Shown: positions 8,113-17,915, counted from the stretch's first letter. The stretch: DNA of 64,000 bases from Deltaproteobacteria bacterium (GCA_016235345.1 JACRLG010000010.1:1-64000); one strand, 5' to 3'. The notes: generated by a model from the letters alone, not told the origin. Numbers and translations are program-made.

Positions 8113-9351
8113 TTAACGGGATGATTTAAGGGGCAGGGTGAAAAAGAAGCGGGCTCCCACAGGGGCTGCGTCCTCAACCCTGATCCGGCCTCCGTGGGCG
8201 TCAACGGCCAGTTTGCAGAACGCGAGACCAAGGCCGGTGGAAAAGCTGCGCTCATCCCTTCGGCTTTCAACGCGCACGAACTTGTCAAATATCCTTTCCT
8301 TCAGTTCGTCCGGCACGCCTGGACCGTTGTCCTTAATGAAAAAGGCGATTTCACTGGCCGAAGGATATAGAAAGCCGGCCTCCACCCGGTCGCCCGGCGG
8401 GGAGTAACGTATTGCATTAGTTAGCAGGTTGGCCAGGACCCGGCGCAAAAGGGCCTTGTCCGCAGCAAGGGTTCCGACTCCGGCGCTGGCGAAGGGCTGG
8501 AAGGTGAAAACGATGTCCTTGACCCAGGCCAGGGCCGCCAAACCGGACAGGACCTCCTTCAAAAACGGACCGGGCGCTATAGGCTCCGGCTTGAGAGGAA
8601 GTTTTCCCTCCTCCAGCTGGACCACGTCCAGGAGGTTGGAAACCATCTGGGACAGCCCGCCGCATGCGGCCTGGGCGGCCCTCACCACCGTCTGGTTCTC
8701 GCCCCTCACCCCCTCGGACAGGATTCCGTGCAGGCACGTAAGCTCGGAGATGGGGCCTTTCAGGTCGTGAACCAGCATGTTGAAAAGGTCTTCCTTTACC
8801 CTTTCGAACTCCTTCAGCTTTTTGTTCTTCTCCCTAAGGTCGCGTTCGCGCTTGCGCAAAAGGTCGGCCATGCGCTCCATCTCAAGGGCGGTTATGAAGC
8901 GGGCGCACAACTCTATGGCGAGCTTTCTTTCGGCCTCGCTCAGGTGATCGTCGTTCTTTTTTTCGGTGATGTTCAAAACCCCGATCACGCGGTTTTTGAT
9001 CATGAGCGGCACGGAAAAAAAGGCCCGCTTGGTGTAGCGCGCCTCTTTGAGCGAGACATCGGCGGGGTTTTCCTCGTCAACGTAAAGAGGGGCCTTGTTT
9101 TTCACAACCCAGGCGGACGGGCTCTGGGAGTTCAGGGGGACCAGCACCCCCACTATCTCCGGGCGGGTGGACGCCCTTACCGCCAGATGCGCCCTGCCCT
9201 GCCTCATCATGATGGAAGCCTTGTCCACGTTAAGCGAGCGCACAATCTCTTTCAGCACAAGGTTCAGGCGCTTGTCCCAGGAGAGCTTGGTGTTGCGGCA
9301 GTGGCTGCTGAGAGCCGCAAGGGTGTCCAGAATGGTTGCGGGTGTTTCCAT
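8113..9351 (-). CDS. GAF-domain sensor histidine kinase
   Basis: This 412-residue soluble kinase has an N-terminal GAF domain (about residues 15-165; NVDKASIMMRQGRAHLAV and a later FFSVPLMIKNRVIGVLNI). A coiled coil follows (165-195), then HisKA with the phospho-acceptor in VHDLKGPI (His195). The HATPase_c domain shows an N box (LANLLTNAIRYSP), G1 (DNGPGVP) and G2 (GLGLAFCKL). It would autophosphorylate in response to a small ligand or redox cue bound by GAF. No membrane segment and no cognate receiver lie directly beside it. The ribosome binding site before the ATG is poor. The kinase call itself is secure. Confidence 0.93.
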   Translation of the reverse strand: METPATILDTLAALSSHCRNTKLSWDKRLNLVLKEIVRSLNVDKASIMMRQGRAHLAVRASTRPEIVGVLVPLNSQSPSAWVVKNKAPLYVDEENPADVSLKEARYTKRAFFSVPLMIKNRVIGVLNITEKKNDDHLSEAERKLAIELCARFITALEMERMADLLRKRERDLREKNKKLKEFERVKEDLFNMLVHDLKGPISELTCLHGILSEGVRGENQTVVRAAQAACGGLSQMVSNLLDVVQLEEGKLPLKPEPIAPGPFLKEVLSGLAALAWVKDIVFTFQPFASAGVGTLAADKALLRRVLANLLTNAIRYSPPGDRVEAGFLYPSASEIAFFIKDNGPGVPDELKERIFDKFVRVESRRDERSFSTGLGLAFCKLAVDAHGGRIRVEDAAPVGARFFFTLPLKSSR

Positions 9352-9506
9352 TGGGCAGTAAGCCTTTGGGCGGAGATTTCACTTTTTCTGCAAAAACAAT
9401 AATGGCCTCACCGGCTGGCGACCTTTACAAAAAAACGAGGGGAACGGCTGTCCGAGGCGCAGATCAGTATAAACCCTTGGAGAGGAATCTCAAGAATTAT
9501 GTTCGT

Positions 9507-9543
9507 ATTAAGCAGAGCATGGTTCTTTTCCTTTTTCATGGAA
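9507..9543 (-). repeat. Copy of a ribosome-binding-site/start segment shared with 25485-25522
   Basis: Read on the minus strand, this matches 25485-25522 in about 33 of 37 positions, including an identical GGAAAAGAACCATGCT. In the second copy that ATG starts a histidine kinase. Here it opens only a seven-codon frame (MLCLIRT), so this looks like a relic of a duplicated gene start. A palindromic element lies about 70-90 bp upstream of both copies. Confidence 0.6.
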
Positions 9544-9631
9544 AGCCCGATGCGGGAAGAAGCGCCCCGGTCTTCCACCTCCACTATTTTCTGTAAAGCG
9601 GAGAATGGAAATAAATTGCGCTCCCGGTAAT

Positions 9632-9758
9632 AACAGGCTGCCCTAAAACGCAAATCGCTTTGTCAGGCGTCACGGAAAAGTTGGTCACGTACAAAAGAGT
9701 ACGCTCCCTCCTTTTCCGCTCGCCTTCCTTGCGCTTCATCGTTTTTCATCAGCCTGTA
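9632..9758 (+). repeat. Palindromic repeat, copy A
   Basis: The ends are near-inverted repeats (AACAGGCTG at one end, CAGCCTGT at the other, each next to an A- or T-rich AAAACG block). The inner arms CGGAAAAG and CTTTTCCG are perfectly complementary. The apex is GTAC-AAAAGA-GTAC. The other full copies start at 33841, 42558, 47895, 60190 and 63085. Confidence 0.85.
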
Positions 9759-9907
9759 TGATTGGAGCTTTTCAACAGGCGGTAAAAATAATGGCCGGTT
9801 TTGATGATTCGGGATGAAACAGAACGAATCGCGCGGAAACCGAAATTGACGAAGGCCGGGGGCCGCCGGTTGAACAGGAAAAGCCCTTACCGGAATTTTG
9901 AGGGATG

Positions 9908-10900
9908 TCAGCGGGAGCCGGAGATTGAATCAAGATGCGATTTCAGGTTCTTCTTGCTCTTTTTCAGGCCCAGCTTGTTGCGAAGGCTGTCCCTGTGGAA
10001 TTCCACCGCCCTTTTGGAAACCTTGAGGAGCTTGGCGATGTCGCGGCTTGTAGCCCCGGTTCTCACCAGGTTGGCGACTTCAAGCTCCCTGGGAGTGAGC
10101 GACACTTTGCCTGAAACGAGCCTTTCCATGAACGGGGCCACGATTTCGTTAAGGTTGTCCTCAATCACGTTGATGAACACCAGAAGTTCCGGTTCCCTTA
10201 CAACTTCCCTCATCCGCCTCACGTAGGGCAGCACGAAATCCCCCACGTTGTCCACTATCCGCTTTTCCGCGTTCTTCCGGTCCTCCTTCATCTGGACGAC
10301 AATTCGGTGCAGGGCCTCGTTGGTCTCGGACAGTTCCTGGCTCTTCACCGAAAGCTCGACCTGGGTCCGCCTGAGCTGGCGTTCTATTTCGCGCCGTTCG
10401 GATATGTCAGTGTGAATGCCGATCAGGCCCTCGATGTTTCCCTTGATGTCTTTTATGGCGTCGGCCCGCAGGGAAACGGGGAAGACCCGACCGCAACAGG
10501 CCTTCATCTCGATTTCGCCGCACCAGGACCGGCCGCTCATAATGTTGTCGAAGACCTGCCTGAAGGTGTCGCCATCGTTGTAAATAGCCCTGGGGCCGCC
10601 GGCGGACATCAGTTCCTCGGCGGTGTATCCGAACATTTCGGCAAAGGCGGGATTCTGAAAATAATGAACGCCATTGGGGTCTGATATGCCTATGGCTTCG
10701 CTGGAGCTTACGAAGCCCTTCAGCACGGGCAGGGTCAAATCGTCGCCGTCTGCAAAATGGGCCAAAAATCTGACCGACATTTCCTCGGTTTTGATCCTCG
10801 CCCATTTTTCCGCTTCAAGACCCTGGCCGTTTTTCGCAGCATCCACGAGGGACTCGAACAAAAGATTTTTAAAGACCCCATAATTTGGGTTCTGTCCCAT
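9908..10900 (-). CDS. PAS-domain LuxR-type transcriptional regulator
   Basis: This 330-residue protein has GGAGG 7 bp before its ATG. A PAS domain covers about residues 65-170 (SSEAIGISDPNGVHYFQNPA, FGYTAEELMSAGG, then a PAC-like IEGLIGIHTDISERREIE). A coiled coil follows at 172-215. The C-terminal LuxR/GerE helix-turn-helix includes LTPRELEVANLVRTGATSRD and VSKRAVEFHRDSLRNKLGL. There is no receiver domain, so regulation probably comes through the PAS ligand or redox state. It stands alone, with spaces of several hundred bases on both sides. Its targets are unknown. Confidence 0.9.
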   Translation of the reverse strand: MGQNPNYGVFKNLLFESLVDAAKNGQGLEAEKWARIKTEEMSVRFLAHFADGDDLTLPVLKGFVSSSEAIGISDPNGVHYFQNPAFAEMFGYTAEELMSAGGPRAIYNDGDTFRQVFDNIMSGRSWCGEIEMKACCGRVFPVSLRADAIKDIKGNIEGLIGIHTDISERREIERQLRRTQVELSVKSQELSETNEALHRIVVQMKEDRKNAEKRIVDNVGDFVLPYVRRMREVVREPELLVFINVIEDNLNEIVAPFMERLVSGKVSLTPRELEVANLVRTGATSRDIAKLLKVSKRAVEFHRDSLRNKLGLKKSKKNLKSHLDSISGSR

Positions 10901-11311
10901 AAAACAACCTCCATTTTCTACAGCCGTGCGGCTGGCTCCGGGGCCGCCGTCCGATATTTATATATCATATAATACAAATACAACACTTTGCAAATCAAAT
11001 CATGCGTGAGTCTGCCCCTGCCCGAACAATTCCGGATGCGGCCTTGGCGGAATGTTCGTAAGCCCGGAAACATGGGCCTGATTCCCTCCCGGACCGGACC
11101 GCTTTTCGGGTGGAAGCAACGGCTTGTCCGGGATAAAAAGGCCAGCGAACACTCTTTGGAGGCGTTTACGCGGAACAATTTAAGAAATAGCATGAATGCG
11201 TAGGATTTTTCAAGAGAGATGATAAATAATTCTGTAAAAAACAGCTAGGGTATTTCCCAGTAATTTCACAACCCGCCCGGCGGCAAGGCCCGGAAAAGGA
11301 CGCCTGGGCCG
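10901..11311. other. Long intergenic region, promoter-like AT-rich segment
   Basis: No gene is supported. An AT-rich stretch at 10955-11000 lies 55-100 bp upstream of the PAS-LuxR gene and is a likely promoter region for it, though I could not fix a single -35/-10 pair. The remaining bases show no hairpin with a T-run and no RNA motif that I recognise. Confidence 0.4.
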
Positions 11312-12271
11312 TTACGGCCCATTTTTGCAGGAGGTGTTTACGGCGTTCCGACTCTCATCAACGCTCGCCCGGTTGGTGCCTTCCCTCTTGCTTTGATACA
11401 TCAGGCTGTCCACGCGCCTCAAAAGCGAATCGGGGCTGTCGTCGGCCAGGGCCAGGGTGGCCCCGATGGAGGCGGTCACCCCCACCGTGACGCGCCCTCC
11501 GTCGCCGGAGGCGATAACCCTGCATTGCTCCATGAGGCGGCGTATCTTGTCGGCTATGCGAAAAAGATTGTCCCCGTTGGTATTTTGGAGAACCACCAGG
11601 AATTCATCGCCTCCCCAGCGGCTCACGAAATCCGAAGAGCGAACATTGGCGGAAATGGTTTTCGCCACCGCCTTCAAAACCAGATCCCCGGTTTCGTGGC
11701 CGTAGGTGTCGTTGACCTCCTTGAATCGGTCCACGTCGCAAAAAAGAACCCCGAAGGGCCAGCCGTAACGCTTGAGCTCGTTGAGCCTGGCATCCAGGCG
11801 GGCCGTGGCGGCAAGGCGGTTGGCTATGCGGGTGACCGGATCCATGAGGGCCATTTTTTCCAGAAGCCGTGACTTTTCACGCTCCCGTTCTATGGGGCTC
11901 ATGTCCTGAAATGCTTCCATCACGCCGCAGATTTTCCCTGATTGATCCTTTACCGGTATGAATTTGGCCCAGGCCGGGGCCATGTGCCCTTCCTTGTGCC
12001 TGTAGGAAACCGGCATCTGCCTGATTTCACCGTCCTCCATGCTCAACTGGGCGGGGCAGCCGCCGGTTTCGCAAAGGCTGTGCCCCCACTTGTCCACGTA
12101 ATTGATGATGTTTTCGCAGCAGGTCCTTCCGACGACGTCTTCGGCGCTGTACCCGGTCAGACTGGCCGTGGCCGCGCTCCAGTACGTGATGACCCTCTGG
12201 CTGTCCACGAAATAGACTCCCTCGAAAAGGTTGTCCAGGATGTCGCGTTTAAAGGCGGATTCGTCCAGCAT
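11312..12271 (-). CDS. PAS-GGDEF diguanylate cyclase
   Basis: The start at 12271 (319 aa) has GGAGGA directly upstream; a start at 12334 is less likely. Residues 5-125 are a PAS domain (NLFEGVYFVDSQRVITYWS) with a PAC-like end (GVMEAFQDMSPIERERE). A GGDEF domain follows with an intact active site, SRWGGDEFLVV. An inhibitory site RxxD (RSSD) stands exactly five residues before GGDEF, so product feedback inhibition is expected. It would make cyclic di-GMP in response to a PAS signal. There is no membrane segment and no EAL or HD-GYP domain. Confidence 0.95.
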   Translation of the reverse strand: MLDESAFKRDILDNLFEGVYFVDSQRVITYWSAATASLTGYSAEDVVGRTCCENIINYVDKWGHSLCETGGCPAQLSMEDGEIRQMPVSYRHKEGHMAPAWAKFIPVKDQSGKICGVMEAFQDMSPIEREREKSRLLEKMALMDPVTRIANRLAATARLDARLNELKRYGWPFGVLFCDVDRFKEVNDTYGHETGDLVLKAVAKTISANVRSSDFVSRWGGDEFLVVLQNTNGDNLFRIADKIRRLMEQCRVIASGDGGRVTVGVTASIGATLALADDSPDSLLRRVDSLMYQSKREGTNRASVDESRNAVNTSCKNGP

Positions 12272-12464
12272 GGCTCCTCCGAAAGCGGATGGTGTCGATG
12301 GCGCGCCCAAAAGCCCAAGAGCCGACAGCGGCATGGGAGAGCGGCCCTCAATCCATAATCACGGTTTTGTGCAAGGCTCTTACAACAGGATTGCGCAATT
12401 TTCAAGAAGGCTCTTATGCATGCGGGAAGAAGGAAAGGAAATTCGATTCTCGGTGGATGCTGGT

Positions 12465-13472
12465 CTAATCTCCCTGCCCGGAAGCCCAGAGCGCCACCTC
12501 GTCCAGTATTCCGTCAATGCCAGTTTCGGCGCGGAAACCCAGGAGTTCGCGGGCCTTGGCCATATCCGCCGCCCGAAGCCTCACCTCCGCCGCAAGGGTG
12601 GGACCGGACTCGATCTGCATGGTTCTTCCGGGCGCGAGCCTTTGCCACAGCATCCCTGCCAGCTCCATGATGGAAACGGCCTGATCCGACGACAGGTTGA
12701 AGGCATGGCCCGATGCTTCAAGACGCTCCATCGCGAGCCGGATTCCCAGGGCCAAATCCCGCCCGTGGATGAAGGAGCGCACCTGGCTCCCGTCGCCCAA
12801 GATGTGAAGCGGGTTCCGGCCTCCCAGAATCTTTTGCGCAAGCTGGGGGATTACGTGGGTGCTGCGGCTGGCCGAGCGGGCGTAACGCTCTTCGGCGTCA
12901 TCCGGCCTCATGGACGCGACGACGCCGGCAACGTTGAAGGGGCGCACGATGGTGTAATCGAGGCCGTATTGCATAAAGGCGCTTTTTGCGTAGAATTCCG
13001 CGCACAACTTCTGAAGGCCGTAGGATGTTCCGGGCGCGGGGCAGGTTTCCGCCTGGCTTTCGGGGGTGGGTATGACCTGGGCGTTCTCGTAAACCGCGCT
13101 GGAGCTTATGAGCACCACGCGCTTTAGGGGATTCTCGCTTTGGACGGCGATGGCGGCGTCAAAGGCGGCCTTGGTGATCCGCTCGTTTTCGGCCAGTATG
13201 TCGTAGGGCCTCTGGGAAAGAAAGGGCACACCTCCGGTAAGTGCCGCGTTTATTATGAAATATTCGCATTCACTCAATAAGGACTTGAGCAGTTTTCTGT
13301 CCCCCGCGTCTCCGAAAACGAACCTGTAGCCCGGATGAGTGCCGAAGGCCGGGACGCCTGGGCCGTACTTGGAAAAATTGTCCAGGCCGACAACGCTGTA
13401 GCCGCGCGACAGAAGTTCTGCGGAAACGAAGGCCCCGACATATCCTTCAGAGCCGGTGACGAGTACCTTCAT
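12465..13472 (-). CDS. NAD-dependent epimerase/dehydratase (extended SDR)
   Basis: The start at 13472 (335 aa) places the Rossmann motif at the N-terminus (MKVLVTGSEGYVGAF). The extended-SDR catalytic elements are visible: SSSAVYEN and YGLQK (Tyr-x3-Lys), followed by RPFNVAG. The middle and C-terminal parts (HVIPQLAQKILGG, LGDGSQVRSFIHGRDLALG) are typical of nucleotide-sugar 4-epimerases and dehydratases. It follows the glycosyltransferase gene by about 120 bp on the same strand and probably supplies a sugar nucleotide for the same glycan. The exact substrate is not determined. Confidence 0.9.
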   Translation of the reverse strand: MKVLVTGSEGYVGAFVSAELLSRGYSVVGLDNFSKYGPGVPAFGTHPGYRFVFGDAGDRKLLKSLLSECEYFIINAALTGGVPFLSQRPYDILAENERITKAAFDAAIAVQSENPLKRVVLISSSAVYENAQVIPTPESQAETCPAPGTSYGLQKLCAEFYAKSAFMQYGLDYTIVRPFNVAGVVASMRPDDAEERYARSASRSTHVIPQLAQKILGGRNPLHILGDGSQVRSFIHGRDLALGIRLAMERLEASGHAFNLSSDQAVSIMELAGMLWQRLAPGRTMQIESGPTLAAEVRLRAADMAKARELLGFRAETGIDGILDEVALWASGQGD

Positions 13473-13590
13473 GAGGGAATTTTTCTCAATGACTTTGACT
13501 GCATGAAACGCGCTTCTCCGAAGGGTCCGGCCAGATCCGCCCACAGGGGCTTTCAAATGCCCGGCCCGATATATGCCAATATCGGTTTTT

Positions 13591-15225
13591 TCACAAGCCG
13601 GAACCTTTCTTCGCAGGCGGCTGGCCGTTTCTCCGCAGAAGGCGCACCGTCATGGAGCCTTCTGGATCGGGGCTCCACGACCTTAGCGGAAAATCTATCC
13701 TTCGCGTCCATACCGGGCTGTAGCCTTCGCGGCCTTCCATGAGACGCCCGAAAAAGGCGCACTGGACGGCGTACCCCGGATTTTTCCGGTATTTGCAGAA
13801 GTTTTTCAGGTAGGAATCCAGGACAAGGATATATTGCGGACGCCTTTCCATAACGGTTTTCGACGGACTTTGCGCCGCGTACCTCTGGTGAACCGCAAGG
13901 CCGCTGTTGGTGAGCAGCAATACATCGTCCCGGCCAAGGGGACGGCCCTGGCCTGAAAGCCTGAAAGCCTCGGCCAGGCCCTCGGCCTGGGCCTTTATGG
14001 TCTCGTTTATGCCCATTGCCGCCGCCGGATACTGGTAAAAGGAGACGGCCACCACAAGGGCCATTCCGACAAAAGCCGCGACCATGCCAGTTTTTCCGAA
14101 ACCCTCCCATATCCGCTTCCAGAAAAACACGCATCCGATGGAAATTACCGGTATGGCAGGAGTGAAGAGCCAGGCGGGGCGGATCAGGGTGACCCAGAGG
14201 GCCGCCAGGAGGTAGCAGGCTGAAGCGATTCCCCAAAGGGCCAGCACCCTTTTCGGGGCCGCAGAAAACATGAGGCCGACAAGCGCGGCCAGATAGTTGA
14301 GCGGTCCGGCTGCAAAGGGAAGGATGAGGCAAAGGCCGTAGCTGAACCTGCCGTAGGGAAAGGCGAAAAGCTCATCCACACCCCGAAAGGCCGAGGGGGC
14401 GTTCTCGAAATAGATGTCGATCTTGAATCTCTGGGCGCTGTATGCGGAAAGGTCGAAAATCCCCGGCCACATAAGGGCCGTGGAGGCCAGGGCGGCCAGA
14501 ATGAAAATTCCCGTGGCGGAGAGGCTCCTCCTGAAATCGATCCTGTCCCGCGCCAACCAGAGGGCGGCGGCCCAGACCAGCACCGGAAAGGGGTTGAACT
14601 TTACCGCTACGGTAAGCCCGGCGCAGACCCCCAATAGGGCGTGCCACCTGATTTGTTGGGGATCATCCGCCAGCCTTCCGCCGAAAAACAGGGACGCGCA
14701 TATGCCCAGAAGCAGCAGGGACTCTGTTTTGACGAAAATCGCCGAAAAAAACACCCCGGGGCTGAGAGCGAAAACCAGGGCGGCAAGAAAGGCCCAGGGC
14801 CGGGAAAGAAAGTTTCTGGATGCCAGGAAAAAGATGGCGATGTTTAATCCGTATAAGGCGAGGTTTATCGCGCGGGACACAACCCAGGGCGCGATAATGG
14901 GGTCTTTCGGAAGAAAGGGTGTGAAGATACTTGAGAAAAATGAAAAAAACAGGTGGGGAAAGCCGGGGTAAATGCCAGCCGAAGACGGCAGGCCCCTAGA
15001 GACGCTCCACTCCGGGCCGAAAATCACGTCTGCCTCATCGGGTTGCAAAGGCAGGGCGTTTATGGTGAAACGGAAGGCCAGATAGAGGGCCAGGGCAATT
15101 AGGCCCAGTAGGGCCGCCCATGTGAGGTATTTTCCGTGTGATTGCGGCACAGCATTTGGTTCTGCAATTTCCGGCACCTTGCCTCTTCCCTGGGATATCT
15201 TATCAACGGGCGAGGCCCGTAACAT
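13591..15225 (-). CDS. Membrane glycosyltransferase of the ArnT/PMT (GT39-like) type
   Basis: This 544-residue protein has about ten hydrophobic helices, the first at residues 33-52. The first outside loop carries an acidic motif (LQPDEADVIFG), as in GT-C transferases, where the Asp/Glu pair is catalytic. The later pattern (VSRAINLALYGLNIAIFFLA, PVLVWAAALWLARDRIDFRR) fits the PMT_2 family. Such enzymes move a sugar from a polyprenyl phosphate to an acceptor on the outer face of the inner membrane. Epimerase genes flank the group, which supports envelope glycan assembly. Donor and acceptor are unknown. Confidence 0.8.
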   Translation of the reverse strand: MLRASPVDKISQGRGKVPEIAEPNAVPQSHGKYLTWAALLGLIALALYLAFRFTINALPLQPDEADVIFGPEWSVSRGLPSSAGIYPGFPHLFFSFFSSIFTPFLPKDPIIAPWVVSRAINLALYGLNIAIFFLASRNFLSRPWAFLAALVFALSPGVFFSAIFVKTESLLLLGICASLFFGGRLADDPQQIRWHALLGVCAGLTVAVKFNPFPVLVWAAALWLARDRIDFRRSLSATGIFILAALASTALMWPGIFDLSAYSAQRFKIDIYFENAPSAFRGVDELFAFPYGRFSYGLCLILPFAAGPLNYLAALVGLMFSAAPKRVLALWGIASACYLLAALWVTLIRPAWLFTPAIPVISIGCVFFWKRIWEGFGKTGMVAAFVGMALVVAVSFYQYPAAAMGINETIKAQAEGLAEAFRLSGQGRPLGRDDVLLLTNSGLAVHQRYAAQSPSKTVMERRPQYILVLDSYLKNFCKYRKNPGYAVQCAFFGRLMEGREGYSPVWTRRIDFPLRSWSPDPEGSMTVRLLRRNGQPPAKKGSGL

Positions 15226-15247
15226 TGAGGATGGCTCCTCAAAATCG

Positions 15248-16816
15248 TCACGCAGCGATTCCGGTGGCCCTCATCATTCCGTCGGCGTCGCGCTTCCATT
15301 CACGATTCGAGTGAACGAGCCTTCCCTCCTTGAAGACCGCCGAAGGCTGCCTCGTGGCCGCCATGTCATCAAGCGGATTTTGGTTCAGGGCCACGATGTC
15401 GGCGCACTTGCCATCCTCGAGCGTTCCAAGGCGATCCTCCACACCCAGAATCTTCGCGTTGTTGATGGTGGCGCAGGCAAGAACCTCCGCCGGGGAAAAG
15501 CCTATCCTTTGCAGCATCTCCATCTCACGGTAAAGGCTGCCGAAATACGAGAAGGGGAGCCCAGCGTCCATGCCCACGCCTATCAGAACCCCGGCATCAC
15601 GCATTTTGCGAAGGTTCCTGACTCCCGTGATGGCGGTTCCGAAAAAGGCGTCGGGCCTGGCCAGATAGACCTTTTTTGCGGGCATGTCGCTCCATGCGTA
15701 TCGCTTGTAATCGGAAAGGCGGGCCATGTTTTGGGCGTGGATGACCGGGTCGCACTGGTATTCGGGAACTTCGCGCAGATACTCGCGCCGGAACAGAAGC
15801 TCCTTTTGCACGATCTCGACGTTATACTCAGGCGGCAGGACGTTGTACGCCTCCTCGATGAGGTAGGACTCGCCAAGGCTTATGGTGGGGACGACCGCCG
15901 TCTTTCTCCTGGCGATGTTCAACACCTGCCTGTCGGTCAGGACGGTATCGGAAACTATGTGTTCCAGGCTGTGGACGGGCCAGGAAGCCATGCGCTCCAG
16001 GCCCCACCCGGTGAGGCAGTGGCAGACAACCGGCATGTTCCGGTTTTCGGCGAAACCGAAAATGGCCTTTAAGTCATCGTCCGGATAGACCGGAATCTCG
16101 CCCTTGCCGCACAGAAGCGACTCCCTGTCAACGGTGAGCTTCACGAAATGCGCGTCGGTGGAGTTATTCGAAAGGGCGTAATCGCGCTCCTTTTTACCGC
16201 TGTAGTTGGTCATCGCCATGCCCATGTGGTAGGCAGTTATCCCGGCGAAAACGTTGACGTCCGTGGGTGGTATGTCCGGGTGCCCCCCGGCGACGTTCAA
16301 AATGGAGTTGCAGAAAACGATGCGCGGGCCGTTAAGTGCCCCTGATTCGATTTCCCTTATGAATTCGTGAAGGAGCCCCGGAAAGGCCCCCACGTCCCTT
16401 AAGGTAGTGACGCCGCTTGCGATGGACGCCTCGTACTGGCGGCGAAGCTGCCTGTAGTGGCGCCAGGCTTCCACGCTTTTTATGCCGTAGGCCGCCGACA
16501 TGGTGGAATGGCAGTGCGCGTCCATGAGGCCGGGAATCAGATACGCGCCTTCGGCGTCAAAAACGGTGAGCATGTCCGTGGGCTTGGGGGCCGGGCCGAA
16601 ATCCACCGAGACTATGCGCCCCTTCTCGATAAAAAGGGAGGCGTTTTCCAGAACCCTGCCCTTTACGACGTCCACCACGCGCCCGTTGATGATTGCAAGG
16701 GCCTTTCCCTTGGCAGACCGGGGCATGGCGTTTTTCGGGCCGCAGCCCGTCATTTCGGGAAAAGCCGCAAAAAAACCCGCAGCCACGCAAAGTTCAAGAA
16801 AGCGTCTTCTGTTCAT
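15248..16816 (-). CDS. Tat-exported amidohydrolase (imidazolonepropionase-like)
   Basis: The 522-residue protein begins with a twin-arginine signal (MNRRRFLELC followed by a hydrophobic stretch). The signal ends at EMTGC, which may be a lipobox. The amidohydrolase metal site is visible: HxH in MDAHCHSTM, Lys in FVKLTVD, His in VCHCLTG and HSLEHIV, and Asp in GVGMDAG. The family hydrolyses cyclic amides or peptides such as Xaa-Pro dipeptides. Export of a folded metalloenzyme through Tat is consistent. It sits between lipid/glycan genes, but its own start is 90 bp from the neighbouring gene and it may be unrelated to them. Confidence 0.88.
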   Translation of the reverse strand: MNRRRFLELCVAAGFFAAFPEMTGCGPKNAMPRSAKGKALAIINGRVVDVVKGRVLENASLFIEKGRIVSVDFGPAPKPTDMLTVFDAEGAYLIPGLMDAHCHSTMSAAYGIKSVEAWRHYRQLRRQYEASIASGVTTLRDVGAFPGLLHEFIREIESGALNGPRIVFCNSILNVAGGHPDIPPTDVNVFAGITAYHMGMAMTNYSGKKERDYALSNNSTDAHFVKLTVDRESLLCGKGEIPVYPDDDLKAIFGFAENRNMPVVCHCLTGWGLERMASWPVHSLEHIVSDTVLTDRQVLNIARRKTAVVPTISLGESYLIEEAYNVLPPEYNVEIVQKELLFRREYLREVPEYQCDPVIHAQNMARLSDYKRYAWSDMPAKKVYLARPDAFFGTAITGVRNLRKMRDAGVLIGVGMDAGLPFSYFGSLYREMEMLQRIGFSPAEVLACATINNAKILGVEDRLGTLEDGKCADIVALNQNPLDDMAATRQPSAVFKEGRLVHSNREWKRDADGMMRATGIAA

Positions 16817-16907
16817 TAAGTTGTTCCATCCGCTATAGGAAAGCCCGCGTCCTCATCTCCCCGCAAGTCCGGTTGCCCAGCACCTTCCGGGCTTTTCAGG
16901 ATCGCAG

Positions 16908-17915
16908 TTATAAAAAGGCGCGCTTCTTCATCTCCCGATAATGGGTGAAAATTTCCTCAAGGCTGCGTCTCGGCTTGAACCCGAAGGTGCGCGCGAATTT
17001 CCCGCCGTCTATAATGGTGGGATACTTGAAGTAGTTGATGAGGTAGCTGGGAAAGGACTTCCACCTGAAGGTCCGGCTGATTATGCGCGGAAGGGCCGGG
17101 GGAATGGACGGCATGGCCACCCCCTTTATCCCGCACCGGGCCAGAACGTCCTTGTAGGCCACCCAGTCTTCGGGGGCTATGTTGTAGACGCCGGGAACCT
17201 TTTTTTCGTAGGCCAGCACTATGGCCTCTGCTGCGTCCTTCACGTGGATGAACTGCATGACCGGGTTGAATCCCCACAGCACCGGAACAACCTTCCTGGA
17301 CAGGAGGCGGCCTATGTTGTTGCGCACCCCTGGGCCCGCTATATTACAGGGCCGAAGGATCGCCATGTGAAGGCCAGGATACTTGTACATGTAGATGTTG
17401 GAGAGGTTTTCCAGCTCCACGGAATCGATGAGGTCAAGGGTCAGGTCCGAGGCCTTCAGGGGGGTGTCCTCGTTCAGAAGGGCCGGGTTGTACGCGTTGG
17501 CCCCGTAAACGAAAAAGGATGAAAGGACGATAACCTGGTCCACCTTGTACTTTACGCACAGGTCGAAGAGCTTCTGGGTTCCGATGACGTTTCCGTTGTA
17601 GCGCAGAAACCCGCCCTGGGGGTTGGTCCCTATGCGTCCCAGATGGATGACGGCCTTTATGTCGTGCTTGCGGAAGATGTCTTCAAGGCCGCGCTTCAAA
17701 AAATCAACCTTGTAGCTGGGGATGTCGTCCCCGATCTCAACCGCCCGCCGAAAGTCGACGGCCACGATCCTGTATTTTTCGTGGAGCCTGGAAATGGTTT
17801 CCTGGGCAAGGACTCCTGCGGCCCCGGTGACCAGAATCTCGCCCTTGGGTTTTTCCGGCACACACTTGACGGCAGCAGCTTCCTGGTTCGCTTCGGATTT
17901 TTTCTTGCGCGGCAT
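16908..17915 (-). CDS. NAD-dependent epimerase-like SDR, divergent active site
   Basis: The 335-residue protein starts at an ATG overlapping the acyltransferase stop codon (TGATG), so the two are translationally coupled. A basic N-terminus of about 25 residues precedes the Rossmann motif ILVTGAAGVLAQ. RPCNIAGPG and FIHVKDAAEAI are normal for extended SDRs. The usual Tyr-x3-Lys pair is not evident where expected (VYGANAYN and IYMYKYPG are the nearest). It may bind NAD without standard catalysis or use a shifted pair. Coupling to a PlsC-like enzyme points to lipid or glycolipid modification. Confidence 0.82.
   Translation of the reverse strand: MPRKKKSEANQEAAAVKCVPEKPKGEILVTGAAGVLAQETISRLHEKYRIVAVDFRRAVEIGDDIPSYKVDFLKRGLEDIFRKHDIKAVIHLGRIGTNPQGGFLRYNGNVIGTQKLFDLCVKYKVDQVIVLSSFFVYGANAYNPALLNEDTPLKASDLTLDLIDSVELENLSNIYMYKYPGLHMAILRPCNIAGPGVRNNIGRLLSRKVVPVLWGFNPVMQFIHVKDAAEAIVLAYEKKVPGVYNIAPEDWVAYKDVLARCGIKGVAMPSIPPALPRIISRTFRWKSFPSYLINYFKYPTIIDGGKFARTFGFKPRRSLEEIFTHYREMKKRAFL

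Larger units (their letters stand above)
9352..9907. other. Intergenic region with a short repeat and a palindromic element
   Basis: No gene is supported here. The stretch contains a 37-bp sequence (9507-9543) also found at the start of the histidine kinase gene at 25.5 kb, and a full palindromic repeat (9632-9758). The open frames in it have no ribosome binding site or family features. Confidence 0.6.

Noticed and set aside
9336-9653. Small frames on both strands in the 9.4-9.6 kb gap
   Set aside because: They owe their length to the duplicated start segment and lack homology; an ATG with a good site opens only seven codons.
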